DNA of 34,190 nucleotides from Opitutia bacterium (GTDB lineage Bacteria > Verrucomicrobiota > Verrucomicrobiia > Opitutales > Opitutaceae): NCBI GenBank assembly GCA_016199925.1, contig JACQFT010000001.1, positions 1-34,190 of the forward strand. The letters are read 5' to 3'. Numbering within the stretch: position 1 is the first letter of the stretch; each line of letters starts with the position of its first letter. A program made the position numbers and the translations under genes. Below the pieces are notes generated by a model. It was given only the letters and a program-made list of their open reading frames with translations. It searched no databases and was not told the origin of the DNA. Positions 24,900 through 32,638 of the stretch are shown here, one piece after another.

Positions 24900-25815
24900 A
24901 AACCCCTTCCGCCTTGCCGCCGCCCCGTGGGCCGCGTTGTTCGCCGTCGCTTCTGCCGCCGCCTTCACCTTCGACCGCGGCCCGACCGGCACGCCGATCT
25001 CGATCAACCCCGGTTCGTTCACGATGGCGATCCGGCTCGGCACGACGCCCGTGCTGACCGACGGCAGCGATTTCAGCACGAGCGTGCTCGCCGCGATGGA
25101 CGAATGGAACGCCGTGCTCGGCCGCCTCCAGTTCCTCGGCGTCATCCAGCCGCCGGGGGGCGTGCAGCTCGAGGAAGACCGCGTGAACGAAATTGTTTTT
25201 TCCCCGACGGTCTATGGGCAGGCCTACAGTCCTGGCGTGGTCGCCGTCACGATGTCGCGGCGGGCCGGCACTCCGCGGGCCGACGGCACGTGGCAGCGCG
25301 TGCAGGCCGACATTTTCTTCAACACCGCCAACACCTGGAACTCCTATCGCGGCGCGCGCCAGCAAAACCCGCTCGATCTCCGCCGCACCGCGCTGCACGA
25401 ACTCGGGCACGTGCTGGGCCTGGAGCACCCCAACGCCGCCGGCCAGACGGTCGCCGCGGTCATGAACAACAACGCCGCCGAGCAAAGCCTCACCGCCGAC
25501 GATGTCGCGGGCGGGCAGGCGCTCTACGGGCCGCCGGGCGCGGTCACCCGGCCGGCGAACAACGACTTCGCTGCCGCGGAGGAATTCGTCGGGACGGCGG
25601 CGACCGGCAACAGCTTCGGCGCGACGAAACAGCTCGGCGAACCCAATCACGCCACCGGCAACTTCGGCGGCGCCTCCGTCTGGTGGCGCTGGCCCGCGCC
25701 GGGCCGCGGCACGCTCACGCTCACGACCGCGGGCAGCGGATTCGACACTGTGCTCGCCGTCTATACCGGCGCCACCGCCGGCGAGCTCACGCAGCCCGCC
25801 TCCAACGCCGACGTG
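24889..25815 (+). CDS. Matrixin-type zinc metalloprotease, N-terminal part of a frameshifted gene
   Basis: Starts GTG at 24889 with a signal peptide (residues 1-25). The zinc site HELGHVLGLEH gives H170, E171, H174 and H180, the HExxHxxGxxH pattern of matrixin/metzincin proteases. A MNNNAAEQSLTADDVAGGQALYG Met-turn-like region follows. The next segment (ANNDFAAAEEFVGTAATGNS through SGFDTVLAVYTGATAGELTQPASNADV) is a PPC-like beta domain that is cut short. After ~25815 this frame turns into Arg/His-rich nonsense and runs to a stop at 26634, while the continuation of the protein is found in the next frame from ~25816. The gene therefore carries a +1 type shift, possibly with loss of the end of the PPC-like domain. 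Confidence 0.75.
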
Positions 25816-27250
25816 CCTCGCGTTCGCCGCCGCCGACGGCGGCACCGTGCCCGTCATCGCGACGCCGTTGCGCGCGCAACTGGTGACGACCGGCGGCACG
25901 GTTTCTTTTTTCGCGCCCGGCACGAGCGGCACCGTGCAATGGCAAATCTCCACCGACGGCGGCGCGACGTTCACCAACCTCGCGAACAACGCCACGTTCT
26001 CGGGCGTCACTACGCGCACGCTCACCGTCAGCAACGCCGGCGCGGGCAACGGCGCGCTCTATCGCTACGTGCTCACCGCCCCCGGCGGCTCCGTCGCGAG
26101 CAACGCCGCGCGCCTCACCGTCGCCGAAGCGTTCTTCCCGATGCCGGTCGCGCTCGCGACCGATGCGGCGGGGAATTTCTACGTGGCCGACAGCGCGAGC
26201 GACACCATCCAACGCTTCACCAATGCCGGCGAGATCACCCTCGTCGCCGGCACCGCGGGCCAGGCGGGCTCCGCCGACGGCACCGGCGCCGCCGCGCGCT
26301 TCAACGACCCGAGCGCGCTCGCCGTCGCGCCCGACGGCACGGTCTTCGTGGCCGACACCGCCAACGCCACCCTCCGCCGCATCTCCGCCGCCGGCGTCGT
26401 GACGACGCTCGCGGGCTCCGCCACCGCGCGCGGCAACACCGACGGACCGGGCGCGCAGGCGACGTTCTCCGCGCCGGCTGGCCTCGCGCGCGACGCGGCG
26501 GGCGTGCTCTTCGTCGCCGATTCCGCCACTCACACCATCCGGCGCGTCGCCGCCGACGGCACGGTGTCCACCTTCGCCGGCCTGGCGGGCGCCGCCGGCA
26601 CTGCCGACGGCACGGGTGCGGCGGCGCGTTTTAACCGTCCGACGGGTCTCGCTCTCGACGCCAGCGGCAACCTCTTCGTCGCCGACACGACCAACAACAC
26701 GCTCCGCCGCATCACGCCCGCGGGAGCCGTCACCACCCTCGCCGGACTTGCCGGCGTGAGCGGCAGCACCGACGGCACCGGCAGCGGCGCGCTCTTCAAC
26801 GGTCCGGCCGGAGTCGCGGTGAACGGCGCCGGCAACGTCCTCGTCGCCGACACCGGCAACTCCACCATCCGCCAGATCACGCCCGCCGGCACGGTCACGA
26901 CGGTCGCCGGTTTGTCCGGCATCGCGGGCCTCACCGACGGCACAGGAGCCGACGCGTGGTTCAACCAACCGCGCGCCCTCGTCGCGCCCGGCGGCGAGAT
27001 CACCGTCGCCGACACGGGCAACGCCGCCCTCCGCCGGATTGCCGCCGGCGGAGTCGTCACGACTTTGCAGCTCGCGCGCGCGGCGGCGCCGCCGCCCGCG
27101 GTCACCCCTCCGGCGCCGGCAGCTCCGCCGCCCGCGTCATCCGGCGGCGGCGGCGGTGCGCCGGGGGCCGCCTTTTCGATTCTCCTGCCGCTGCTGCTGC
27201 TGCTCGCGCGGCGGGCGCGGGAGAGCGGGGCGGGCCGCCCCGGGCGGTGA
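25816..27250 (+). CDS. Ig-like and NHL-propeller C-terminal part of the frameshifted protease gene
   Basis: This frame is open from 25502, but sensible sequence starts near 25816 (LAFAAADGGTVPVIATP). It encodes one Ig-like domain (VTTGGTVSFFAPG to SNAARLTV) and then six NHL-type repeats with the pattern P..LA.D..GN.FVAD...TIRR....G.V.T.AG, probably a six-bladed propeller. The end is Pro/Ala-rich, then SSGGGGGAPGAAF, a hydrophobic helix (ILLPLLLLLA) and RRARE. That Gly-rich stretch, helix and basic end is the layout of GlyGly-CTERM-like sorting signals. On its own this part lacks a start and signal peptide, so unless the shift is a sequencing error the product would not be exported. Confidence 0.7.
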
Positions 27251-27330
27251 TCGGGGTCGGGCGGCACGCGGCGCAGGGCTTTCCGGTCTGCGCGCGCCGA
27301 CGTTTCCCGCGTGGGTCAGCGCGCACGCCC

Positions 27331-27390
27331 GCGCCAAACCGCGCGCGCAAGCGCGCTGCCCCACATTTAGGAAAACAAACCGGAAAGCCG
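27331..27390 (+). repeat. Interspersed GC-rich element, copy 2
   Basis: GCGCCAAACCGCGCGCGCAA, ending ACAAACCGGAAAGCCG, matches the sequence at 5901-5958 in order and orientation. It lies between the protease gene and the PEP-CTERM gene. Confidence 0.5.
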
Positions 27391-27426
27391 CGGCAGGCGG
27401 CGCATCGGTCGAGACCCGGGCTTTAC

Positions 27427-28218
27427 ATGGCGCCGTCCGGGTGCGACGATGCGACCGTGCCTCCCGCTACTCGCTCCTTCCGCTGGGTCTTCGCCGCGTT
27501 GCTGCTCGCGCCGGGGGCGGTGTCGGCGCAAGTCACCGCGCCCGCGCCGGTGCGCGAGTATCTGTTCGCCGGCAATTTTTCCGACACGTTGGGCGGGCCG
27601 GACCTGCAGCCGCAGGGCGGGAGCGTGGTGGACGGGTCCTACTTTTTTGGGCCGGGCCAGGGCTTGCTGCTCGCGGATCTGTCGTTGGCCACCAGCACCT
27701 ACACGCTCGAGCTGGCGCTGACCTACGCCGCGACCGGGGGCTACCGGAAAATCGTCGATTTCCTGAACCGAGCATCTGATACCGGCTTTTATGTGCTGGG
27801 CAATTCGCTGAACTTCTACCCCGTGGCCGACTCCGGGCTCACCGAAGTCGTCGCGGGTCAGCCGGTGCACGTCGTCTTGACGCGCGATGCGGCCACCAGC
27901 GTGATCTCCGCCTACGTGAACGGGCTGCTGAGCCTGAGTTTCACCGATTCGGGCGGCCTCGGCGTGATCAACGGTCCGAATCGAGAACTCTATTTCTTTG
28001 TCGATGACTTGGCGACTGGAGGCGGCGAAGCTGGGGCGGGCTCGGTGGATTTTATCCGTCTCTACAATCAGTCGTTGGATTCGGCCCAGGTGCTTTCGCT
28101 TTTCCAGAACGGCCCCGCCGCCGTGCCGGAGCCGTCCGTCGCGGCACTGCTCGCGCTCGGCGCCGGCCTGCTGCTCCTGCGCCGCCGCCGACGCGCCGTC
28201 GCGGCGGGTCGGGATTGA
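27427..28218 (+). CDS. PEP-CTERM-anchored LamG-like exported protein
   Basis: A 263-residue protein with a signal peptide (RSFRWVFAALLLAPGAVSA) and a LamG/concanavalin-like jelly roll: VREYLFAGNFSDTLGG at the start, TYTLELALTYAATGGYRKIV in the middle, and FFVDDLATGG with VDFIRLYNQSLDSAQV near the end. The C-terminus is VPEPSVAALLALGAGLLLL followed by RRRRR, a textbook PEP-CTERM sorting signal recognised by an exosortase. The protein is thus sorted to the cell envelope or exported with a polysaccharide matrix. ATG 27427 is used; GTG at 27457 would also give a normal signal peptide. No exosortase lies in the window. The GlyGly-CTERM-like protein immediately upstream uses a different kind of tail. 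Confidence 0.88.
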   Translation: MAPSGCDDATVPPATRSFRWVFAALLLAPGAVSAQVTAPAPVREYLFAGNFSDTLGGPDLQPQGGSVVDGSYFFGPGQGLLLADLSLATSTYTLELALTYAATGGYRKIVDFLNRASDTGFYVLGNSLNFYPVADSGLTEVVAGQPVHVVLTRDAATSVISAYVNGLLSLSFTDSGGLGVINGPNRELYFFVDDLATGGGEAGAGSVDFIRLYNQSLDSAQVLSLFQNGPAAVPEPSVAALLALGAGLLLLRRRRRAVAAGRD

Positions 28219-28465
28219 TCCCGCACCGGGCGGCAAGAGCGAGCGCGGTGCGTTGACCGGCGGGGCGGGGACTGCGCGTCGGGCGCCGGCTCCGGCCGAG
28301 TCGCGCGGAGCTGGCGCGGGGGCGGTTTGCGGCGCGGGCAAAATTGACGGGTTAACGGCTTGTCCGCCCGCTCAGGGTCTGAGTAACTCGCCCCGAAATC
28401 CGGGCCGTGGTCCATGCGGTCGCACTCCGGACCGCCGCCCTCCCAACCTCAGTATTCTACCCCCC

Positions 28466-30319
28466 ATGCCGGTCGCTCCTGTTGGCTCTTGTCCTGACGC
28501 CGCGTCGAAGCTCCCGCCCGATGCCACAGCGCGCGAAGCCGACTGGCTGGCGCGCGTTTACCGGCCGCACGAGACCAACCTGACGGTCCGCGCCGTCGTC
28601 GTCGGCATGGCCATCGGGGCGGCGATGTGCCTCTCGAATCTCTATGTGTTTTTCAAAACCGGGTGGAGCATGGGCGTGACGCTCACGGCCTGCCTCCTCG
28701 CCTTCGGATCTTTCCAGCTCCTCCAGGCGTTGCGGCTCGTCAAGCGGCCCCTCGGCGCGCTCGAGAACAACGCGCTCAGCACCGTCGCCTCCGGCGCGGG
28801 CTACATGACGGGGGGCGGCAACATGGCGGCGTTCGGCGCGCTCCTCATGCTCACCGCGGTGCGCCCCGACCCGGTCGCCATGATTGCGTGGTTCGGCGTG
28901 ATCGCCGCGCTCGGCGTCTTCGTCGCCATCCCGATCAAGCGCCAGCTTATCAACCACGAAGGGCTCGCGTTTCCCACGGGCACGGCGACGGCGGAGACGA
29001 TCGCGTCCATCCACTCCGCGGCGGCCGGAGGCGGCGGCGGCAAAGCCGCGTGGTTGGCCGGCGCCGGCGCCGCGGCCGCCGCGCTGACTTGGATGCGCGA
29101 CGCGTGGCACTGGATTCCGTCCACGTTCGGTCTGCCGCTGACGCTCGCCGGCCGCCCGTTGGCGGAGTGGACGCTTTCGTTCAAGGCCGAGGTCGTGCTC
29201 ATCGGCGGCGGCGCGCTGATGAGTTTTCGCACCGGCTGGTCGCTGCTGCTCGGCGGCTTGCTCACCTACGGCGTGCTCGGGCCCGCGCTCCTCGCCCACG
29301 GCATCATCACCACCGTCAGCTACAAGGCCATCGTCGCGTGGACGCTGTGGCCCGGCGCCGCGATTCTCGTCGCCTCCGGCCTCACGTCCTTCGCGCTGGA
29401 TTACCGGAGCATCGCGCGCACGTTCACCGGACTGGCCCGGATTTTTCGGCGGCAATCCGCCGCGGCCGCCGACACCGGCCTCGCAGCCGTGGAGTGCCCC
29501 GAGTGGTGGTTTCCCGTCGGGTTCGTCGTCCTCGCGCCCGTCGTCACCGGCCTGATGGTCTGGCTTTTCCAGATTCCGCTGTGGGCCGGGCTCATCGCCG
29601 TGCCGCTGGCCGTCGCGATGGGATTCGTCGCCGCCCGCGTCACGGGCGAGACCGATGTCACGCCGACCAAGGCCCTCGGGCCCGTCACCCAGATGATCTT
29701 CGGCGTCATCACGCCCGGCAATCTCTCCGGCAATATCATGTCGGCCAACGTCACGGGCGGCATCGGGCTGCACGCCGCGGACCTGCTCACCACGCTCAAG
29801 ACGGGGTGGCTGCTCGGCGCCAAACCGCGGCACCAGTTCTACGCCCAGCTCTTCGGCGTCCTCGTCGGCGCCGCCATCGTCGTGCCTGCGTTCAATCTCA
29901 TCATCCCCGATCCGGGCGTGCTCGGCGGCGAAGCCTGGCCGGCGCCCTCGTGCGTCGTCTGGGCCGGAGTTTCCAAGTCCTTTTCCGGCGGCATCGGCGA
30001 GCTGCACGCCTCCTCCAAGTCCGCCATCCTCGTCGGCCTCGCCCTCGGCGTCGCGCTGGCGTTGTTCGAGAAATTCGCGCCCAAGACCCTCCGCCCGCTC
30101 CTGCCCTCGCCGGCGGGGCTGGGCATCGCGATGGTGCTGCCCGGCAGCAATTGCATCGCCATGTTCGCCGGCGCGTCGGCCGCGGAGTTTATGCGCCGGC
30201 GCTTCCCCGTGCTCGCCGAGAAGACCGTGGTGCCCGTCGCCTCGGGCCTGATCGCCGGCGAAAGCCTGATGGGCATCCTCATCGCCGTCCTCGTCGTCAC
30301 GGGACTCCTCGCCCGGTGA
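28466..30319 (+). CDS. OPT-family oligopeptide/metal-chelate transporter
   Basis: A 617-residue membrane protein with about 14-16 hydrophobic helices. Hallmarks of the OPT family are the N-terminal TNLTVRAVVVGMAIGAAMC, NNALSTVASGAGYMTGG, INHEGLAFPTGTATAETI, and RVTGETDVTPTKALGPVTQM, where GETD.TP is a characteristic motif of bacterial members, followed by PGNLSGNIMSANVTGGIG. Bacterial OPT proteins import oligopeptides or siderophore-like chelates with protons; specificity is unknown here. ATG 28466 was chosen because the preceding in-frame sequence is the translated end of the PEP-CTERM gene and non-coding DNA. The gene ends the conserved chromosomal block; the accessory region with repeats begins right after its stop. 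Confidence 0.92.
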   Translation: MPVAPVGSCPDAASKLPPDATAREADWLARVYRPHETNLTVRAVVVGMAIGAAMCLSNLYVFFKTGWSMGVTLTACLLAFGSFQLLQALRLVKRPLGALENNALSTVASGAGYMTGGGNMAAFGALLMLTAVRPDPVAMIAWFGVIAALGVFVAIPIKRQLINHEGLAFPTGTATAETIASIHSAAAGGGGGKAAWLAGAGAAAAALTWMRDAWHWIPSTFGLPLTLAGRPLAEWTLSFKAEVVLIGGGALMSFRTGWSLLLGGLLTYGVLGPALLAHGIITTVSYKAIVAWTLWPGAAILVASGLTSFALDYRSIARTFTGLARIFRRQSAAAADTGLAAVECPEWWFPVGFVVLAPVVTGLMVWLFQIPLWAGLIAVPLAVAMGFVAARVTGETDVTPTKALGPVTQMIFGVITPGNLSGNIMSANVTGGIGLHAADLLTTLKTGWLLGAKPRHQFYAQLFGVLVGAAIVVPAFNLIIPDPGVLGGEAWPAPSCVVWAGVSKSFSGGIGELHASSKSAILVGLALGVALALFEKFAPKTLRPLLPSPAGLGIAMVLPGSNCIAMFAGASAAEFMRRRFPVLAEKTVVPVASGLIAGESLMGILIAVLVVTGLLAR

Positions 30320-30377
30320 CGCCCGGGGCGTAGCCGGAGCCGGCGCCCGGCCCGGGCCGAGGCCGCGGGCCGGACGC

Positions 30378-30641
30378 GCGAAGGCGCGAGCCGATTGGCG
30401 AAGGCGAGTGGCGAGAGGCGAAGGCGTGAGGCGAGTGGCGAAGGCGTGAGGCGAGTGGCGAAGGCGCGAGGCGAGTGGCGAAGGCGCGAGGCCGAAGGCG
30501 AAGGCGCGAGGCGAGTGGCGAAGGCGCGAGGCCGACCGCGAAGCGCCGAAGCGAGCCGGGCGAAGGACCGAAGCGAGTGGGACGACGGACCAAAGCGAGC
30601 CGGTAAAGGGCCGAAGCGAGCCGAGCGAAGGACCGAAGCGG
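30378..30641 (+). repeat. 20-bp tandem repeat with degenerate tail
   Basis: Eight units of 20 bases run from 30378 to 30537, consensus GCGAAGGCGCGAGGCGAGTG. Some units have T for C at position 10, and some end in GGCCGA instead of GGCGAG. From 30538 the array decays into 21-23-base units around GGACCGAAGCGAGCC, up to about 30641. The 20-base period is not a multiple of three, so all frames stay open by composition; the open frames here should not be read as proteins. Confidence 0.9.
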
Positions 30642-30730
30642 AAGAAGGGTGTGCCCTCGCCGGCCCACCGAACAATGAGCCCCGTGCCCTCACCGGCCCG
30701 CGTGGCCGGGCCCGCGTGGCCCCGCGCGCT

Positions 30731-30800
30731 TTGTCACGTAATACGTGACAAGTTTCGCCCGGGGACTTTCAGAGGGGTTTGTCACGTATTACGTGACAAA
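30731..30800 (+). repeat. 70-bp direct repeat with two palindromes, left copy
   Basis: It contains TTGTCACGTA-A-TACGTGACAA (30731-30751, 10-bp perfect arms), a 26-base linker with GGGGACTTTCAGAGGGG, and TTTGTCACGTA-T-TACGTGACAAA (30778-30800, 11-bp perfect arms). The right copy at 31253-31322 is identical except for two substitutions in the linker. Together they bracket the helix-turn-helix gene. Confidence 0.95.
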
Positions 30801-30806
30801 GCTCGG

Positions 30807-31160
30807 TCAACTTAGCGGCCGACCGCGGCGCTTGGCGCTGACCCACGCGAGGAGCATGAGCGTGCGCTCACCGTCGGGCACGGCGCTTTGGGCTTTCAGG
30901 AATTCGTGCACGCGTTGGCGCGGCAAGCCGAGGTAGCGGCCGAGATTCACCTTCTCGCCGCGCTTGCGGATCAGGTAACGCGCCTCGGCGGCGAGTTCGT
31001 TCCAGAGCGGCGTGCCTGCGCCGGGCCGCACGGTGCTGCCGCGACGCACGCGGCGTGATTGACGGTAATGGTGGACGGCGAGCTTGGCCGTGGCTTCAGC
31101 GACGGACGACAGGCCTTCGCCCATGTCGAGGAGCATGCGCAGACGAGGATTGGTTTGCAT
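30807..31160 (-). CDS. Small helix-turn-helix protein inside the palindrome-flanked unit
   Basis: A 117-residue basic protein (MQTNPRLRMLLDMGEGLSSV...). The N-terminal half has two helices (SVAEATAKLAVHHYRQSRRV). The C-terminal half, GEKVNLGRYLGLPRQRVHEFLKAQ, looks like a helix-turn-helix (about residues 70-95), with a following helix ERTLMLLAWVSAKRRGR. It is very Arg-rich, consistent with DNA binding. No named family is recognised. The frame is open upstream to 31237 (MVAFCGLRRG) and through the right-hand palindrome; I prefer ATG 31160 because the upstream DNA is AT-richer and promoter-like. The stop is 7 bases from the left 70-bp repeat. The palindromes on both sides are candidate binding sites for this protein. 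Confidence 0.6.
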   Translation of the reverse strand: MQTNPRLRMLLDMGEGLSSVAEATAKLAVHHYRQSRRVRRGSTVRPGAGTPLWNELAAEARYLIRKRGEKVNLGRYLGLPRQRVHEFLKAQSAVPDGERTLMLLAWVSAKRRGRPLS

Positions 31161-31252
31161 GAGAGCAATCGGTTGGCGGCCCGTGACGCCGAACAAAACA
31201 ATTTCCGCTCCCCGCCTCAACCCGCAAAACGCGACCATCGTCGTCGGATGAC

Positions 31253-31322
31253 TTGTCACGTAATACGTGACAAGTATCACCCGGGGACTTTCAGAGGGGT
31301 TTGTCACGTATTACGTGACAAA
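31253..31322 (+). repeat. 70-bp direct repeat with two palindromes, right copy
   Basis: It contains ACTTGTCACGTA-A-TACGTGACAAGT (arms extend to 12 bp, 31251-31275) and TTTGTCACGTA-T-TACGTGACAAA (31300-31322). Only two of 70 positions differ from the left copy. For the minus-strand gene this copy lies upstream, where a promoter or operator would be expected. Confidence 0.95.
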
Positions 31323-31436
31323 TCACGCGGCGGGGCGGAGGGGCAAAACCGGCGCGCGAAGGGGCACGAGGCGTAGGGCGAGGTCGTGTGACCTCGGCAT
31401 TGAAAAACGTGGGGTGTTCGTGGCGGGGGCAACTTG

Positions 31437-31462
31437 CCCGCCATAGCCTTGGCGAAGGAGGG
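31437..31462 (-). repeat. Interspersed CGCCAAGGCTATGGCG element, copy 2
   Basis: CCCGCCATAGCCTTGGCGAA and the next bases are the reverse complement of the element at 5841-5867. It lies in the ~430-base non-coding stretch between the right 70-bp repeat and the toxin gene. Confidence 0.55.
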
Positions 31463-31512
31463 CGAGCTCGCCCGACAGAATCCACAGCCGGAGCCGGTCT
31501 CCGCGCGGAGGT

Positions 31513-31684
31513 GCGGGCTGGCCGCGTCGTAGCTCAAAGGGCGAGGACGGGAGTCGGGGCGCGGTGGCAATTCTCGCAGGTCGGTCGGAGCTCGAGCATG
31601 CCGCCCCTTGACGCCACGCGCCGCGCCCCCGAGCCGATTTCCGATCAGACAATCACAGTGAGCTACGCGACGAGGCGGTGCAGG
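31513..31684 (-). repeat. Repeat containing a DUF1272-like gene start, copy 1
   Basis: On the minus strand the unit runs from CCTGCACCGCC to AGCTACGACGCGGCCAGCCC. Inside, 31599-31534 reads MLELRPTCENCHRAPTPVLA and one more residue before a TGA. MLELRPTCENC is the N-terminus of DUF1272 zinc-binding proteins, but the remaining cysteines and Trp/Pro-rich core are absent. The ends GTAGCTCA and TGAGCTAC are inverted, so the unit can fold back on itself. Copy 2 is at 32327-32529. Confidence 0.75.
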
Positions 31685-31749
31685 CTGACGGCTTCGGTTG
31701 GCCGAGTCCCGAGTCCAATTTCGGGGATTTTTAGGTTCGATGGACTCCG

Positions 31750-32055
31750 TCAATCTCCCGTGCGCTCCCGCCCGGATTCAGGATGGCGGGCGCCGTGCAG
31801 GATGCTGAGAAATTGCACGGTGTCGCCGCGGGAGGAAATCCGGTAGCGGATGACGTAGGGGAAGCGCTCCACGAGAAATCGCCGGACGCCACCGTGGCGC
31901 GCTGGCCAGCGTTCGGGCGCGAGCATCACGGTTTCGACGGCTTTCTCCGCCTCGTCCAGAAATTCAGCACCCAAGGCCGGCCGCTGCTTTTGGTAGTAGC
32001 GTGCGGCCTCGATCAGGTCCGTTTCAAAGCCTGGATGAAACCACCGGTGCATCAA
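31750..32055 (-). CDS. ParE/RelE-family toxin of a type II toxin-antitoxin pair
   Basis: A 101-residue protein. FETDLIEAARYYQKQRPALGAEFL is the helical hairpin of the ParE/RelE fold, followed by PERWPARHGGVRRFLVERFPYVIRYRI, the strand region with the family's conserved Arg and FPY, then SILHGARHPE near the C-terminus (the usual V.H..R.P pattern). ParE types poison gyrase and RelE types cut mRNA on the ribosome; HGARHP and the FPYVIRY pattern favour a ParE/Rel-like member without deciding. It overlaps the antitoxin gene by 4 bases (ATGA), so translation is coupled. Toxin and antitoxin sit between two copies of the DUF1272-fragment repeat. Confidence 0.88.
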   Translation of the reverse strand: MMHRWFHPGFETDLIEAARYYQKQRPALGAEFLDEAEKAVETVMLAPERWPARHGGVRRFLVERFPYVIRYRISSRGDTVQFLSILHGARHPESGRERTGD

Positions 32056-32267
32056 AGCGCGGCCCGCGCGTTCTTGAAAACTTCTCCTTGGGTCTTGGGT
32101 TGGACTTGGCCGGTCTCGAGCTCGTGCGAACGGGAGAGGGCGGCGAGGTCCGCGAGGGCGTCATCGGAAGCGCCAAAGCTTCTCCAGATGGCGGTGGCGA
32201 CGCGCAGCCGGTCGCGCTCCGGCAGCTTCAACGCCGCCTCGGTGATCTGCTGCGTGTTGGCTGTCAT
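32052..32267 (-). CDS. Antitoxin, putative addiction module component (Unstab_antitox type)
   Basis: A 71-residue protein. ITEAALKLPERDRLRVATAIWRSF matches the short helical addiction-module component family, in which a conserved LP..ER..LA..L helix precedes a flexible C-terminus that wraps the toxin. It is encoded first in the operon, with the toxin start overlapping by 4 bases, the standard order. No separate DNA-binding domain is seen, typical of this family. ATG 32267 is the only reasonable start. Autoregulation cannot be shown from sequence. Confidence 0.85.
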   Translation of the reverse strand: MTANTQQITEAALKLPERDRLRVATAIWRSFGASDDALADLAALSRSHELETGQVQPKTQGEVFKNARAAL

Positions 32268-32326
32268 GCCGCTACCATCGCCCGAAGTTTCGCTCAGTCA
32301 ATTCGGTTTCCGGCTAAGACAGCGGG

Positions 32327-32529
32327 GCGGGCTTGCCGCGTCGTAGCTCAACGCGCGACTTGCCGCGCCGAAGTCGGAGTGCGGAGGCGGGAAACGGGAG
32401 AGGCGCGGTTGCAATTCTCGCAAGTCAGTCGGAGTTCGAGCATGCCGACCTTTTACGCCGCGAGCCGCGCCCCGCGAGCCAAGTTCCGGCCGGAAAATCA
32501 CAGTGCGCTACGCGGCGGGGCGGTGCAGG
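32327..32529 (-). repeat. Repeat containing a DUF1272-like gene start, copy 2
   Basis: Longer relative of the 31513-31684 unit, with the extra ~30 bases in the tail. On the minus strand 32443-32348 reads MLELRLTCENCNRASPVSRL and eleven more residues before TGA at the same conserved GAGCTACGACGCGGC end. Both copies keep the ATG, the CENC motif and the stop-end sequence, while the middle differs. It lies upstream of the toxin-antitoxin operon. Confidence 0.75.
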
Positions 32530-32540
32530 TCAGTTCGTAT

Positions 32541-32556
32541 GTGTTCCCTAGAACAC
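32541..32556 (+). promoter_or_regulatory. Candidate LexA (SOS) box upstream of the AbiGi-like gene
   Basis: GTGTTC-CCTA-GAACAC is a perfect 6-4-6 inverted repeat. Its core TGTTC-N4-GAACA equals the LexA-binding motif published for Verrucomicrobia. It lies 82 bases before the ATG of the AbiGi-like gene. It is just outside repeat copy 2, so it came with the gene rather than with the repeat. A promoter that it would overlap is not obvious. Confidence 0.6.
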
Positions 32557-32638
32557 GATTCAAGACATGGAGTGGCCCTGACTTGAAGGACTGCGAATTG
32601 ACTGATTTTCTGCGGCCGCTGAATCTAGCTAACAACAT

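Noticed and set aside
30395-30748. Open frames in the 20-bp tandem repeat read as repeat proteins
   Set aside because: All frames on both strands are open simply because the unit lacks stop codons; the peptides are low-complexity Arg/Ala/Glu or Ser/Leu/Pro strings.
30731-31322. A CRISPR array
   Set aside because: Only two repeat units exist, they are 70 bp with internal palindromes, and the interval is a gene rather than short unique spacers.
31304-31753. 149-codon minus-strand open frame between the right 70-bp repeat and the toxin gene
   Set aside because: It is made of translated repeats (the AKAMAGK element, the DUF1272 repeat in another frame and the palindrome) and has no coherent protein features.
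31513-32529. The two DUF1272-fragment repeats as integron attC sites
   Set aside because: They fold back through inverted ends and enclose a toxin-antitoxin pair, but a matching pair of RYYYAAC and GTTRRRY core sites is absent, and no integrase is in the window. A covariance-model search would settle it.
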